From positions 62,001-126,000 of the forward strand of contig VSND01000001.1 in assembly GCA_009774145.1 (NCBI GenBank): a stretch of DNA of 64,000 nt, given 5' to 3'. This document shows positions 8,225 to 16,467 of this stretch, piece by piece; position 1 is the first letter of the stretch; each line of letters begins with the position of its first letter. Under the pieces are notes generated by a model. The model saw only the letters and a program-made list of their open reading frames with translations, had not been told where the DNA came from and did not search any database. The position numbers and the translations under genes are program-made. This DNA is from Lachnospiraceae bacterium. GTDB lineage: Bacteria > Bacillota > Clostridia > Lachnospirales > Lachnospiraceae.

Positions 8225-9410
8225 CTGGATGGGCAGGAAATTTCTTTTCCTGTATAAATATGCGGGGAAGTGGATTTCCCGGCTGATCAATCAGAAAAGA
8301 AGAAAAAAAGAGGTGTACCGGATCTTGCTGTTCTGCAATGCGCCCGCCATGGAGGAGCATCTTATGAATTATGTGGAACAGGTAGAGGACGGGCCGTATC
8401 AGTTTTTTGTCTTTTTGGGGGACGGATATACGGACGGAGCGGGGAAAAGGCTGGAGGGTACGCTGTTTTACGGAAAGAAGATCATACCGCTTGTGCATCT
8501 GTGGCAGATGTTCTGCAGGTACTGGGATCTGATCGTATGCCCGGACCTGGATTATCCGTTCTGGCTGTTTAAAGGGACGATCCCTCTTTTGTATATCGGA
8601 CATGGGATATCCAATGTCAGCTATGACAGAGGAAAGACGGTATATGATTATGGTCCGGAGAGTTATGACGAGAACGGAGAGTTCCTGTTTGACAAAGTGC
8701 TGGAGCCCAACCGGCGGATTGCAGCGCTTATGAAGGAGGGCGACCGGAAATTTGAAGATCTGATCTGTCATACCGGGTACCGGTTTGCAGGAAAGATCAA
8801 AGCAGAGTCGGAAAAAGGAGCCTGGTACAGAGAACACCTGCACATTCCGCCGGACCGGCCCGTGGTGAGCTTTTTTGGGTCCTGGAACCGGGAAAGCCTG
8901 TTCCATGTTCTCGGAGAGGGTCTGTTTGATGTCTGTGACCGGCTGAAGGACCAGTATTCTTTTATCTTTTCCATTCATCCAAGGGAGTACCGGGAATATG
9001 ATCCGGAAATAAAGCCGATGGGCGCGCTGGTTGAACAGCAGAGGGAGAAAGGCTTTACAGTCCGTTCACCCGGAGAAGACTGGATTCCATATATTATGGC
9101 AAGTGACGTGGCAGTTGTGGATTATTCTACCATGATGTCTCTGGCGGTTCTGGCAGGGAAAAGAGTGATTGTCAGCGAGTTTCCGGATGAAAAGGTCGGC
9201 GCCTGTTCTCTGGCATATCAGTTGAAGCGGACGTTTCCGGTATTAAAGGATGCGGACGGACTGGAAAGCGCCCTGCAGCAGGTGCTGGAGGTTCCGATGT
9301 TTGAGCAGATGGCAGAGCAGTTTCAGGATGAACTGTACGTTTCTTCGGAGGATTATAAGAAGAAAATACAAAAGATCACAGAGGAAATGATTGCCGGACG
9401 GCAGAAATAA
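8217..9410 (+). CDS. CDP-glycerol glycerophosphotransferase family protein
   Basis: A 397-residue peripheral membrane enzyme of the TagB/TagF type, which adds glycerol-phosphate (or related polyol-phosphate) units to a lipid-linked acceptor in teichoic-acid-like polymers. Visible landmarks are YIGHGISN, with the histidine expected in the first active-site motif, and the C-terminal nucleotide-binding pattern SFFGSWNRESL, FIFSIHPREY, MASDVAVVDYSTMMSLAVLAGK. There is no large N-terminal extension, so this is a single-domain form. It overlaps the flippase gene and ends just before glnS, which has its own promoter. The precise donor is not determinable. Confidence 0.8.
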   Translation: MNSWMGRKFLFLYKYAGKWISRLINQKRRKKEVYRILLFCNAPAMEEHLMNYVEQVEDGPYQFFVFLGDGYTDGAGKRLEGTLFYGKKIIPLVHLWQMFCRYWDLIVCPDLDYPFWLFKGTIPLLYIGHGISNVSYDRGKTVYDYGPESYDENGEFLFDKVLEPNRRIAALMKEGDRKFEDLICHTGYRFAGKIKAESEKGAWYREHLHIPPDRPVVSFFGSWNRESLFHVLGEGLFDVCDRLKDQYSFIFSIHPREYREYDPEIKPMGALVEQQREKGFTVRSPGEDWIPYIMASDVAVVDYSTMMSLAVLAGKRVIVSEFPDEKVGACSLAYQLKRTFPVLKDADGLESALQQVLEVPMFEQMAEQFQDELYVSSEDYKKKIQKITEEMIAGRQK

Positions 9411-9423
9411 TTTCCTGTAATTC

Positions 9424-9452
9424 TTGAAACCGGTACAGCAGTATGCTATGAT
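9424..9452 (+). promoter_or_regulatory. Promoter of glnS
   Basis: TTGAAA (9424-9429), 17-base spacer, TATGAT (9447-9452). It lies 13 bases after the preceding stop and about 45 bases ahead of the glnS start codon. Confidence 0.75.
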
Positions 9453-9495
9453 AAAAACGCTTTACAGACAGATAGAAAACGAGGAGGATTCTGTT

Positions 9496-11157
9496 ATGGA
9501 AAATGAAGTGGTTTCCAAAAATTTTATTGAGATAGAGATTGACAGGGATCTGTCGGAGGGTGTCTACGATACGGTCCACACCCGCTTTCCACCAGAGCCG
9601 AACGGGTATCTGCATATCGGACATGCCAAATCCATCCTGCTGAATTACGGGCTGGCAAAGAAATACAACGGAAAATTCAATATGCGGTTTGACGATACGA
9701 ATCCGACCAAAGAACGGACGGAATTCGTGGATGCGATCAAGCGTGACATCCAGTGGCTGGGCGCGGACTGGGAGGACCGGCTTTTTTTTGCGTCTGACTA
9801 TTTTCAGCAGATGTATGAAGCGGCAGTGAAGCTGATCAAAAAGGGAAAAGCCTATGTATGTGACCTGACGGCAGAAGAGATCCGTGAATACCGCGGAACG
9901 TTGAAAGAGCCGGGAAAAAACAGTCCATACAGGGATCGTACAGTGGAAGAGAACCTGAAGCTGTTCGAGAATATGAAGAACGGAGTCTACAAGGATGGGG
10001 AGAAAGTGCTTCGGGCGAAGATTGATATGGCTTCCCCCAATATGAATATGCGGGATCCGGTCATCTACCGCGTGGCGCATATGAGCCATCACAATACCGG
10101 GGATGCATGGTGTATCTACCCCATGTATGATTTTGCCCATCCGATCGAGGACGCCATAGAAGGCATCACGCACTCCATCTGTACGCTGGAATTCGAGGAT
10201 CATCGTCCTCTTTATGACTGGGTAGTGAGGGAACTGGAGTATCCCCATCCCCCCAGGCAGATCGAGTTTGCCAAGCTGTATCTGACCAATGTGGTGACCG
10301 GCAAGCGCTATATCAAGAAGCTGGTGGAGGACGGTATTGTGGACGGCTGGGACGATCCGCGTCTGGTGTCCATCGCAGCTCTGCGCCGCCGGGGCTTTAC
10401 GCCGGAATCTCTGCAGATGTTCGTGGAACTGTGCGGCGTGGCAAAGGGGCAGAGCTCGGTAGATTATGCCATGCTGGAGTACTGTATCCGGGAAGACCTG
10501 AAGATGAAGCGTTCCCGCATGATGGCGGTGCTGGATCCCATCAAACTGATTATCGACAACTACCCGGAAGGCGAAGTGGAGTATCTGGATGCGGCAAACA
10601 ATCTGGAAAATGAAGCGCTCGGAACAAGGCAGATTCCGTTTGGCAGGGAGCTGTATATCGAGCGGGATGACTTTATGGAAGAGCCGCCGAAGAAGTATTT
10701 CCGTCTCTTCCCGGGCAATGAAGTCCGCCTGATGCATGCATATTTTGTGAAATGTGAAAGTTTTGTCAAAGACGAGAACGGAAAGATCGTGGAAGTGCAC
10801 GCCACCTATGATCCGGAGACAAAAGCCGGGAGCGGTTTTACCGGCAGAAAGGTCAAGGGAACGATCCACTGGGTTCCAGCGCCGTATGCCGTGGATGCAG
10901 AGGTTCGTCTGTATGAGAATCTGATCGATGAGGAGAAGGGAGTATACAACGAGGACGGAAGCATGAATATCAATCCGGATTCCCTGAAAGTGGTGCAGGC
11001 GAAACTGGAGCCGGCGCTTGGGGATGTGAAGGCCTATGACAGCTTTCAGTTCGTGCGGAACGGATTTTTCTGTGTGGATGCAAAGGATTCAAAAGAGGAT
11101 GCGCTGGTATTCAACCGGATCGTGTCGCTGAAGAGTTCGTTTAAGCTGCCGAAATAA
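9496..11157 (+). CDS. glnS: Glutaminyl-tRNA synthetase
   Basis: Class I synthetase that charges tRNA-Gln directly with glutamine. The protein is 553 residues, equal to the E. coli enzyme. PPEPNGYLHIGHAKSI holds the HIGH motif (about residues 40-43) and MRFDDTNPTKE follows. VDGWDDPRL and RRRGFTPESLQ are GlnRS hallmarks, and the C-terminal two-barrel anticodon domain ends with FNRIVSLKSSF. The position of the second ATP motif (usually VMSKR) reads VVTGKRYIKK at about 266-275, a degenerate version. The start is ATG 9496 behind GAGGAGG (9481-9487). The frame is open upstream, but that part contains the promoter. Most Firmicutes lack GlnRS, so this gene was probably acquired in the lineage. Confidence 0.95.
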   Translation: MENEVVSKNFIEIEIDRDLSEGVYDTVHTRFPPEPNGYLHIGHAKSILLNYGLAKKYNGKFNMRFDDTNPTKERTEFVDAIKRDIQWLGADWEDRLFFASDYFQQMYEAAVKLIKKGKAYVCDLTAEEIREYRGTLKEPGKNSPYRDRTVEENLKLFENMKNGVYKDGEKVLRAKIDMASPNMNMRDPVIYRVAHMSHHNTGDAWCIYPMYDFAHPIEDAIEGITHSICTLEFEDHRPLYDWVVRELEYPHPPRQIEFAKLYLTNVVTGKRYIKKLVEDGIVDGWDDPRLVSIAALRRRGFTPESLQMFVELCGVAKGQSSVDYAMLEYCIREDLKMKRSRMMAVLDPIKLIIDNYPEGEVEYLDAANNLENEALGTRQIPFGRELYIERDDFMEEPPKKYFRLFPGNEVRLMHAYFVKCESFVKDENGKIVEVHATYDPETKAGSGFTGRKVKGTIHWVPAPYAVDAEVRLYENLIDEEKGVYNEDGSMNINPDSLKVVQAKLEPALGDVKAYDSFQFVRNGFFCVDAKDSKEDALVFNRIVSLKSSFKLPK

Positions 11158-11254
11158 AAGACGGGGGACGCGCCAAAAACCTCTGCTGCATTCAGGACCG
11201 TTCCCTTTCGACGGCTGGATATTGGCAGATGAAGTACAGAAAGGCCGGCATACC

Positions 11255-12658
11255 ATGTATGAGATGATACTGAATCTGGATGGAGAAAAAAAGAATCTGT
11301 ACGAGCAGATCTATGAATACATCAGGGAGGAGATCCGGAAGGGAAGGATCCGCTGCGGGGAGAGGCTGCCCTCTACGAGGATTCTGGCAGGACAGCTGGA
11401 TGTGAGCAGAAGCACGGCGCAGCTGGCATACGAACAGCTGCTGTCGGAGGGGTATATCGAGGCGGTTCCCTGTAAAGGTTATTTTGTCTGTGAGATGGAC
11501 GGGCTGTATCATCTGGAACAGGAGACGGCAGTTTCGGAAGAAAATGAAACGACAGAAACCAGAAAGTATCTGTATGATTTTACTCCCAATGGAATTGATC
11601 TGGAGCATTTTCCCTATGCAGTCTGGAGAAAGCTGAGCAGGGAGGTACTGCAGGATGACCAGAAGGAGCTGTTTCATCTGGGAGACCCGAAGGGAGAATA
11701 TGCGCTCAGAAAGGCGATCAGCAGTTATCTGCATCAGGCGCGCGGCGTGAATGCGCAGCCTTCGCAGATTGTAATCGGGGCCGGTAACGACTATCTGCAG
11801 ATGCTGCTTTCCAGAATGCTGGGAACAAAGCGCAGGATCGCCATGGAAAGTCCGGGATACCGGCATGCTTACGATATTTTTCAAAGGCTCGGATATGACT
11901 GCTGTACCGTATCCATGGACCGGTACGGGATGGATGTGAGGGAACTTCAGAAAAGCGGGGCGGATATGGCCTATGTGATGCCTTCGCATCAGTATCCAAT
12001 GGGGATTGTGATGCCGGTCAGGCGCCGGCAGGAGCTTTTGCAGTGGGCAGTCATGAAAGAGGAGCGGTATATTATAGAGGACGATTATGACAGCGAATTC
12101 CGGTATATCGGGAAACCGATTCCGTCGCTGCAGGGAAGCGACACCTGCCAGAAGGTAATCTATATCGGAACCTTTTCCAAATCCATCATGCCGTCTCTTC
12201 GCATCAGCTATCTGGTGCTTCCGATGAGGCTTTTGGAACGGTATGAACAGGTGGGCAGGAGCTTTTCCTGTACGGTTTCCAGAACCGATCAGAAAATGCT
12301 GCAGCTTTTTATGGAACGGGGATATTTTGAGCGGCATCTGAACAAGATGAGGGCATTGTACCGGAGCAAGCATGACATTCTTTTGGGCGAGCTCAGACGG
12401 ATGAAGGGGATAAAAAGAATTTTCGGGGAACGGTCCGGTGTGCATCTTCTGGTGCAGATGGAGGATAAAAGAACGGAACAGGAACTGACGGACTGTGCCG
12501 GACAGGCCGGGATCCGCGTGTATCCTCTGTCGGAATACTGCCTGGATGACAGAACCTGTGAGACGATGATGCTTCTTGGGTATGCGACGATGAAAGAAGA
12601 AGAGATCCGTACGGCAGCAGGGCTCCTTGAAAGAAGCTGGGAAAGAGGGAAACGATAA
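11255..12658 (+). CDS. MocR/PdxR-type transcription regulator with aminotransferase domain
   Basis: A fusion of an N-terminal GntR winged helix (KNLYEQIYEYIREEIRKGRI, then RLPSTRILAGQLDVSRSTAQ as the recognition region) with a class I/II aminotransferase-like domain that binds pyridoxal phosphate. The PLP-site lysine is in YIGTFSKSIMPSLRISY, and EDDYDSEFRY and HQYPMGIVMP are typical of this fold in MocR proteins. The protein has about 467 residues if translation starts at ATG 11255, preceded by AAAGG. A TTG at 11222 is open but less likely. Family members sense PLP or amino-compound metabolites. The target here is unknown because no dedicated neighbour is divergently placed. A palindromic repeat follows the stop directly. 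Confidence 0.88.
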   Translation: MYEMILNLDGEKKNLYEQIYEYIREEIRKGRIRCGERLPSTRILAGQLDVSRSTAQLAYEQLLSEGYIEAVPCKGYFVCEMDGLYHLEQETAVSEENETTETRKYLYDFTPNGIDLEHFPYAVWRKLSREVLQDDQKELFHLGDPKGEYALRKAISSYLHQARGVNAQPSQIVIGAGNDYLQMLLSRMLGTKRRIAMESPGYRHAYDIFQRLGYDCCTVSMDRYGMDVRELQKSGADMAYVMPSHQYPMGIVMPVRRRQELLQWAVMKEERYIIEDDYDSEFRYIGKPIPSLQGSDTCQKVIYIGTFSKSIMPSLRISYLVLPMRLLERYEQVGRSFSCTVSRTDQKMLQLFMERGYFERHLNKMRALYRSKHDILLGELRRMKGIKRIFGERSGVHLLVQMEDKRTEQELTDCAGQAGIRVYPLSEYCLDDRTCETMMLLGYATMKEEEIRTAAGLLERSWERGKR

Positions 12659-12732
12659 GGGCTGCTGCAAAATGCATGACTGTCTGTATGCAGGTGTTTG
12701 GCACACAGGCGGAATGTGTTTTGCAGCAGCCC
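12659..12732. repeat. Palindromic intergenic repeat, copy 1 (likely bidirectional terminator)
   Basis: Perfect 14-base arms, GGGCTGCTGCAAAA (12659-12672) and its complement (12719-12732), extend inward to about 19 pairs. The element starts right after the stop of the + gene and precedes the end of the - gene. A diverged copy in opposite orientation lies at 51919-51992 and shares the arms and an internal CAGGTG..GCACAG core. Confidence 0.8.
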
Positions 12733-12764
12733 TTCTGCATCATTTACAGAGCAGATGCGGCAGC

Positions 12765-13082
12765 TTATGCTTCCGGTTTTTTCCCTTCTGCATCCACAGA
12801 TGCAGCTTTTTCTCCAGATGCGGACTCTTCTGCATCCGGGCTTTTTGCTGTATCTTCTTTTTCAGAAGCAGGATCAGCAGACTCCTCTTCTTCAAAAATC
12901 TCCTCTTCTTCGACAAATGCGTCGATCTCGTCTTCCTCTTCCTCTTCGAACAGTTCCTCGTCGTCAAAGTCCTCTTCCGGTTCTTCCTCATTTGCGAAGA
13001 ATCTGCGATAGACAAAGACGCCTCCAACTACGGCAAGAGCCGCTCCTCCAAGAGTCATAAGTGCTTTTAATGCTTTTTTCAT
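12765..13082 (-). CDS. Small membrane-anchored, highly acidic protein
   Basis: A 105-residue protein of unknown function. Residues 1-28 (MKKALKALMTLGGAALAVVG and the following hydrophobic VFVYRRFF) form one membrane segment with positive flanks. The rest is dominated by glutamate and aspartate with runs of E, then an A/S/E/K-rich tail, and is probably disordered. No domain is recognised. GAAAGGAG sits before the start codon. The gene is transcribed toward the MocR gene, with a palindromic repeat between the two, and away from the HAD gene. The composition and anchor resemble small YtxH-like or cell-envelope spacer proteins, but I claim no function. Confidence 0.75.
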   Translation of the reverse strand: MKKALKALMTLGGAALAVVGGVFVYRRFFANEEEPEEDFDDEELFEEEEEDEIDAFVEEEEIFEEEESADPASEKEDTAKSPDAEESASGEKAASVDAEGKKPEA

Positions 13083-13188
13083 CCGGTTACTCCTTTCATT
13101 CGGGTTTGGCTTTTCTCTATTCTAATATAAACAGGAAGATATGAAAAGCAAAAAATCATTAAAATTTAAGAAAATATCCATTGTGATT

Positions 13189-13217
13189 TTGGACGTTTTC
13201 TATTACACTGTTATAGT
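13189..13217 (+). promoter_or_regulatory. Promoter of the HAD phosphatase / PrsA-like operon
   Basis: TTGGAC (13189-13194), 17 bases, TATAGT (13212-13217), about 28 bases before the ATG. The surrounding sequence is A+T-rich, as expected for a divergent promoter region. Confidence 0.7.
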
Positions 13218-13244
13218 ATTTACAGTAAAGGAAGAAAGAAAACA

Positions 13245-14051
13245 ATGATTCGACTGATTATAAGTGATATTGACGGGACACTGGTCCCGGAGGGCGGAAG
13301 CGTGGTAAATCCGGAGTATATGGTTGTGATCCGCAAGCTTCTGGACCTGGGTGTACAGTTTGCTGCTGCCAGCGGAAGACAGACCAGCAGCATTGATGCG
13401 ATTTTCCACGAACTGAGGGACCGGATCTATTATCTGGGAGATAACGGCGCCAGCATTCAGAAAAACGGGGAGACGGAAAAAGAGATGCTGATGGACAGGG
13501 AGAACCTTCTTCTGCTTTTGAAGGAGCTGAAGAACATTCCGGGGCAGCGGCCGCTCATTTCGGTGAAGGAAGGATATTATACGGACGACCGAGATGAAGC
13601 CTTTTACCGGCTGGTATTCGAGGAGTATAAGGGCGTTGGCAGGGTAGTGGAACATATCGAGGATTATGCAGATTCCTGCATCAAACTGAGCCTGTACTGC
13701 GAAAATGGCGCCAGAGAGATCTATGATCAGATATACGGGAAATGGAAGGACAGGTTTGCGATCCATGTATCCGGCGCCAGATGGGTGGACATCAACGATT
13801 TTGAGTCGACAAAAGGGAATGCGGTTCAGTGGCTGCAGGAGAAATACGGCATTACGCCGGAAGAAACCGTGGTGTTCGGGGATAATTACAATGATATCTC
13901 CATGATGAAGCGTGCCGCAAGAAGCTATGCTTCAGAGCTTTCCCATCCGGATATCAGGGCAGCGGCCGGACGGGTTGCGGCGTCCTATGAGAAGGACGGC
14001 GTGCTGAAAGTATTGAAAGAGATCCTTACGGAGGTACGGGATGAGAGGTAG
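13245..14051 (+). CDS. HAD superfamily (Cof type) hydrolase
   Basis: A 268-residue cytosolic phosphatase of the Cof/YidA group, which remove phosphate from sugar phosphates and related small molecules. Motif I is LIISDIDGTLVPEGG (nucleophile aspartate and acid-base aspartate). Motif II is the serine-type AAASGRQ. The motif III lysine is in the KGNAVQWL region, and motif IV is VVFGDNYNDISMM. The cap domain between motifs II and III is of the C2B type by length. AAGGAAG lies before the start. The following lipoprotein gene begins inside this gene (11-base overlap), so the two form an operon. Substrate unknown. Confidence 0.9.
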   Translation: MIRLIISDIDGTLVPEGGSVVNPEYMVVIRKLLDLGVQFAAASGRQTSSIDAIFHELRDRIYYLGDNGASIQKNGETEKEMLMDRENLLLLLKELKNIPGQRPLISVKEGYYTDDRDEAFYRLVFEEYKGVGRVVEHIEDYADSCIKLSLYCENGAREIYDQIYGKWKDRFAIHVSGARWVDINDFESTKGNAVQWLQEKYGITPEETVVFGDNYNDISMMKRAARSYASELSHPDIRAAAGRVAASYEKDGVLKVLKEILTEVRDER

Positions 14052-15024
14052 AGGAAAAAAGAAGGCGGTCAGTCTGATACTGTCAGTCTGTTTTCTGCTG
14101 GCAGGGTGCGGCAATACGAAGATCGTGCTTACCACGGGTCTTGCTTCGGATGAACTGTTTCGAATCGGAGAAGTATCCTGCAGGCTTCCGGAGGCACTGG
14201 TCTATCTGATGAATCAGAAGGGCACTTATGAAAGCGTATATGGGATCGACATGTGGGAACATGCGATGGGAGAGGAGACCATGGAGGAATACCTGAAAAG
14301 CCAGGTGCTTTCTGAGCTGGCACAGGTAAAGAGCATGGTCCTTCTGGCGGGGGAGGAAGAGATTCTGCTCAGCGAGGCCGAGATATCACAGTCAGAGGAG
14401 GCGGCTTCGGAATATTTTGCTACCCTGAGTCAGGAGGAGGCTGCCATCCTGAAAGTGGACCAGGAGGCGCTTGCCGGAATGTACCAGGACTACTGTCTGG
14501 CTTTTAAAACATACAGGCAGATTACGGAGGATGTGAGCATCGAGATCAGCGATGATGAGGCGAGAATCATCCAGCTCCAGCAGATGTTTGTTCCGGAGGA
14601 AGGCCTTGCCGGCGAATTAAAAAGACGTCTGGAGGAAGGGGAGGATTTCGGAAGCCTTGCAGCCAATTATTCCCAGCTTTCCCAGACGACAGTGTCTGTT
14701 GCCAGAGGGGACAAAGGCGGGATGTACGAAGAAGTGGCGTTTGATCTGAACAATGATGAGGTCAGCGATGTTTTTGCAGAGGATGGGGGATATTATATCC
14801 TGAAATGTCTGAACACCTATCTGGAAGAGGAATCAGAAGCCAATAAACTTCAGGTGGCGCAGAAGCAGAAGACCGAGCGGTTTCAGAATATTTATACAGA
14901 GCTGATGAAGGACACACTGTCAGAGTTTCAGGAAAAACTGTGGGACAAGGTGTGCTTCTCGGATTATGAAGAGGTGGAGACCAGTTCCTTTTTTGAAATT
15001 TATAAAAAATATTTTGAAGGATAA
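14041..15024 (+). CDS. PrsA-like lipoprotein (peptidyl-prolyl isomerase/foldase)
   Basis: A 327-residue exported lipoprotein. The signal sequence ends in the lipobox LLAGCG (about residues 20-25), so the cysteine would be acylated and the protein held on the outer face of the membrane. The central part is helical, as in SurA/PrsA N-domains. Residues about 175-265 (QLQQMFVP, then RLEEGEDFGSLAANYSQ, GDKGGMYEEVAFDLNNDEVSDV, GGYYILKCLNTY) follow the parvulin PPIC fold pattern. Its likely role is folding of secreted proteins. It starts inside the HAD gene at ATG 14041 and is followed by a large inverted repeat that probably ends transcription. Confidence 0.8.
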   Translation: MRGRGKKKAVSLILSVCFLLAGCGNTKIVLTTGLASDELFRIGEVSCRLPEALVYLMNQKGTYESVYGIDMWEHAMGEETMEEYLKSQVLSELAQVKSMVLLAGEEEILLSEAEISQSEEAASEYFATLSQEEAAILKVDQEALAGMYQDYCLAFKTYRQITEDVSIEISDDEARIIQLQQMFVPEEGLAGELKRRLEEGEDFGSLAANYSQLSQTTVSVARGDKGGMYEEVAFDLNNDEVSDVFAEDGGYYILKCLNTYLEEESEANKLQVAQKQKTERFQNIYTELMKDTLSEFQEKLWDKVCFSDYEEVETSSFFEIYKKYFEG

Positions 15025-15054
15025 CCGGATGCTGCAGGAACTGACCTGTGATGT

Positions 15055-15211
15055 ACTCATGCCTGCCTGCTCAGCAGCGCTGTGTGGACTGGAGCGGAGT
15101 GGGGAAGGGCTTTGTCTGCTTCAGGCGAACTTGAAATGTCCGAATGAAGCAGACAAAGCCCTTCCCCGGTCCGATACATTCCATACGAGCGCTGAGCGGG
15201 CAGGCATGAGT
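15055..15211. repeat. Large two-tier inverted repeat between convergent genes
   Basis: The outer arms (15055-15075 with 15191-15211) pair over 21 bases with one wobble and start ACTCATGCCTGCC. The inner arms (15101-15123 with 15145-15167) are a perfect 23-base inverted repeat starting GGGGAAGGGCTTTGTCTG with a 21-base loop. It lies between the ends of the PrsA-like gene and the - strand aminotransferase gene. No protein is encoded. It probably acts as a terminator-like or mobile palindromic element. Confidence 0.8.
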
Positions 15212-15242
15212 GCCTTTTACGGTAACTCCAGGAGTGCGTTTT

Positions 15243-16358
15243 TCAGTCCAGAATCTCTTTCAGGCAGTTTAAAAGCTCTGTATTTTGATCCGGCATCATA
15301 AAGCAGAAGCGGAAGAAGGTCTCATCCTCCAGCCCCGGAAACGTAGAGCAGTCCCGCAGCATCAGCCCTTTTCGGATGGCGTGGACAAAGACATCATAGG
15401 AGGTGACGCCTTTTTTCAGAATGCGGACCAGAATAAAGTTGGCATAAGGCGGATAGACCTTGATCTGCTTCCAGGTCCGAAGCTCTTCATAGATCCGTTT
15501 CCGTTCGGAGGAGATCAGTTTTCGGGTTTTTTCGATATAGTCCGTGTCGGTAAACATCAGAGAGCCTGCTGCATCGGCAAGGCTGTTGAGCGCCCAGGGG
15601 TTCTGCCTTTCCTTAACACAGGCAAGCAGCTGAAGTCCGCCTGTCATGGCGTAGCCAAGACGCAGTCCCGGGGCAGCGAAGAACTTGGAGATGCCCCGCA
15701 GGATGACAAAGTTGTCGTATTCTTTCAAAAGCTTCACAGAAGAGACGCTGAGCTCTTCGGGAGCAAATTCCGCATAAGTTTCATCAATCATGACAAAGGT
15801 TCCCTGCTTTTTGCAGCATGCAAGAATCCGGCGCATTTCCTCCGGGCTGCTGGCTGTGGAGGTGGGATTGTTCGGATTGCACAGGATGCACAGCTGCGGC
15901 CTGTATGCAAGCGCGCTGCAGAAGTCGTCCGGATCCAGCCGGAAGCCGGAAGCCTCCTGCAGGGCATAATACCGGACCTCTCCTTTGGAAAGCCGGATTT
16001 CTCTCTCGTATTCCGAGTAGGTGGGGGAGACGATCAGGGTATGCTCCGGCTTCAGGACCTGTATGAACAGAGAGATCAGCTCGGTACATCCGTTGCCGAC
16101 CAGAATCTGCTCCGGCAGACATCCGGTATAGTCTGCGATATGCTTTCTGAGTTCTGTATAATCCGGATCCGGATAGGAAGTGATGACATCCATATTTTCC
16201 GCCAGTTTTTTTCTCATTTTCGGTGAAATCCCCAGTGGATTGACATTTGCGCCGAAACCGGTGATGCTTTCTTTCGGAATTCCAAAATATTTTTCGATTT
16301 TTTCCAGATCACTTCCGTGAAAATGTTCTTTTCCTTCCAGTTTTACATTGTGTTCCAT
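15243..16358 (-). CDS. Histidinol-phosphate/threonine-phosphate type aminotransferase
   Basis: Fold type I PLP enzyme of about 371 residues, close to HisC and to CobD (threonine-phosphate decarboxylase). The opening HFHGSDLEKI..FGANVNPLG is the CobD-like beginning. LVGNGCTELISLF, CNPNNPTS, MIDETYAEFAPE and the PLP lysine motif RGISKFFAAPGLRLGY follow in order. No his or cob genes are adjacent, so it could be an amino-acid biosynthetic aminotransferase or a free-standing decarboxylase. Start: ATG 16358 has GAGGAAA seven bases upstream. The open frame extends to a GTG at 16394, but that stretch has no ribosome site. Confidence 0.82.
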   Translation of the reverse strand: MEHNVKLEGKEHFHGSDLEKIEKYFGIPKESITGFGANVNPLGISPKMRKKLAENMDVITSYPDPDYTELRKHIADYTGCLPEQILVGNGCTELISLFIQVLKPEHTLIVSPTYSEYEREIRLSKGEVRYYALQEASGFRLDPDDFCSALAYRPQLCILCNPNNPTSTASSPEEMRRILACCKKQGTFVMIDETYAEFAPEELSVSSVKLLKEYDNFVILRGISKFFAAPGLRLGYAMTGGLQLLACVKERQNPWALNSLADAAGSLMFTDTDYIEKTRKLISSERKRIYEELRTWKQIKVYPPYANFILVRILKKGVTSYDVFVHAIRKGLMLRDCSTFPGLEDETFFRFCFMMPDQNTELLNCLKEILD

Positions 16359-16388
16359 CTGTTTTTCCTCGCTTGCCGACCCTCGTGG

Positions 16389-16418
16389 TTGCACGATACA
16401 ACCGATGAGTGCTATAAT
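16389..16418 (+). promoter_or_regulatory. Promoter of the large solenoid/Hsp70-like operon
   Basis: TTGCAC (16389-16394), 18-base spacer, TATAAT (16413-16418). The predicted transcript starts near 16425, about 43 bases before the first start codon of the three-gene operon. It faces a - strand promoter. Confidence 0.65.
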
Positions 16419-16429
16419 GATACGAGACC

Positions 16430-16457
16430 ATTATATACCAAAATGCTGAAAAAGCAA
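16430..16457 (-). promoter_or_regulatory. Promoter of the aminotransferase gene
   Basis: Read on the - strand: TTGCTT (16457-16452), 16-base spacer, TATAAT (16435-16430). It overlaps the region between the opposing + promoter and the + start codon, so the two transcripts would overlap by some tens of bases. Confidence 0.65.
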
Positions 16458-16467
16458 CGGGGTTTAC

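Noticed and set aside
9376..10869. 497-codon reading frame opposite glnS
   Set aside because: Antisense to all GlnRS motifs; no domain or start signal of its own.
11192..12706. 504-codon reading frame opposite the MocR gene
   Set aside because: It lies antisense to a protein with clear GntR and aminotransferase motifs, has no ribosome site, and reads as low-complexity His/Arg/Pro/Leu sequence typical of antisense translation.
15285..16226. 313-codon + strand frame over the aminotransferase gene
   Set aside because: The - strand protein has an intact PLP site and a ribosome binding site; the + frame has neither.
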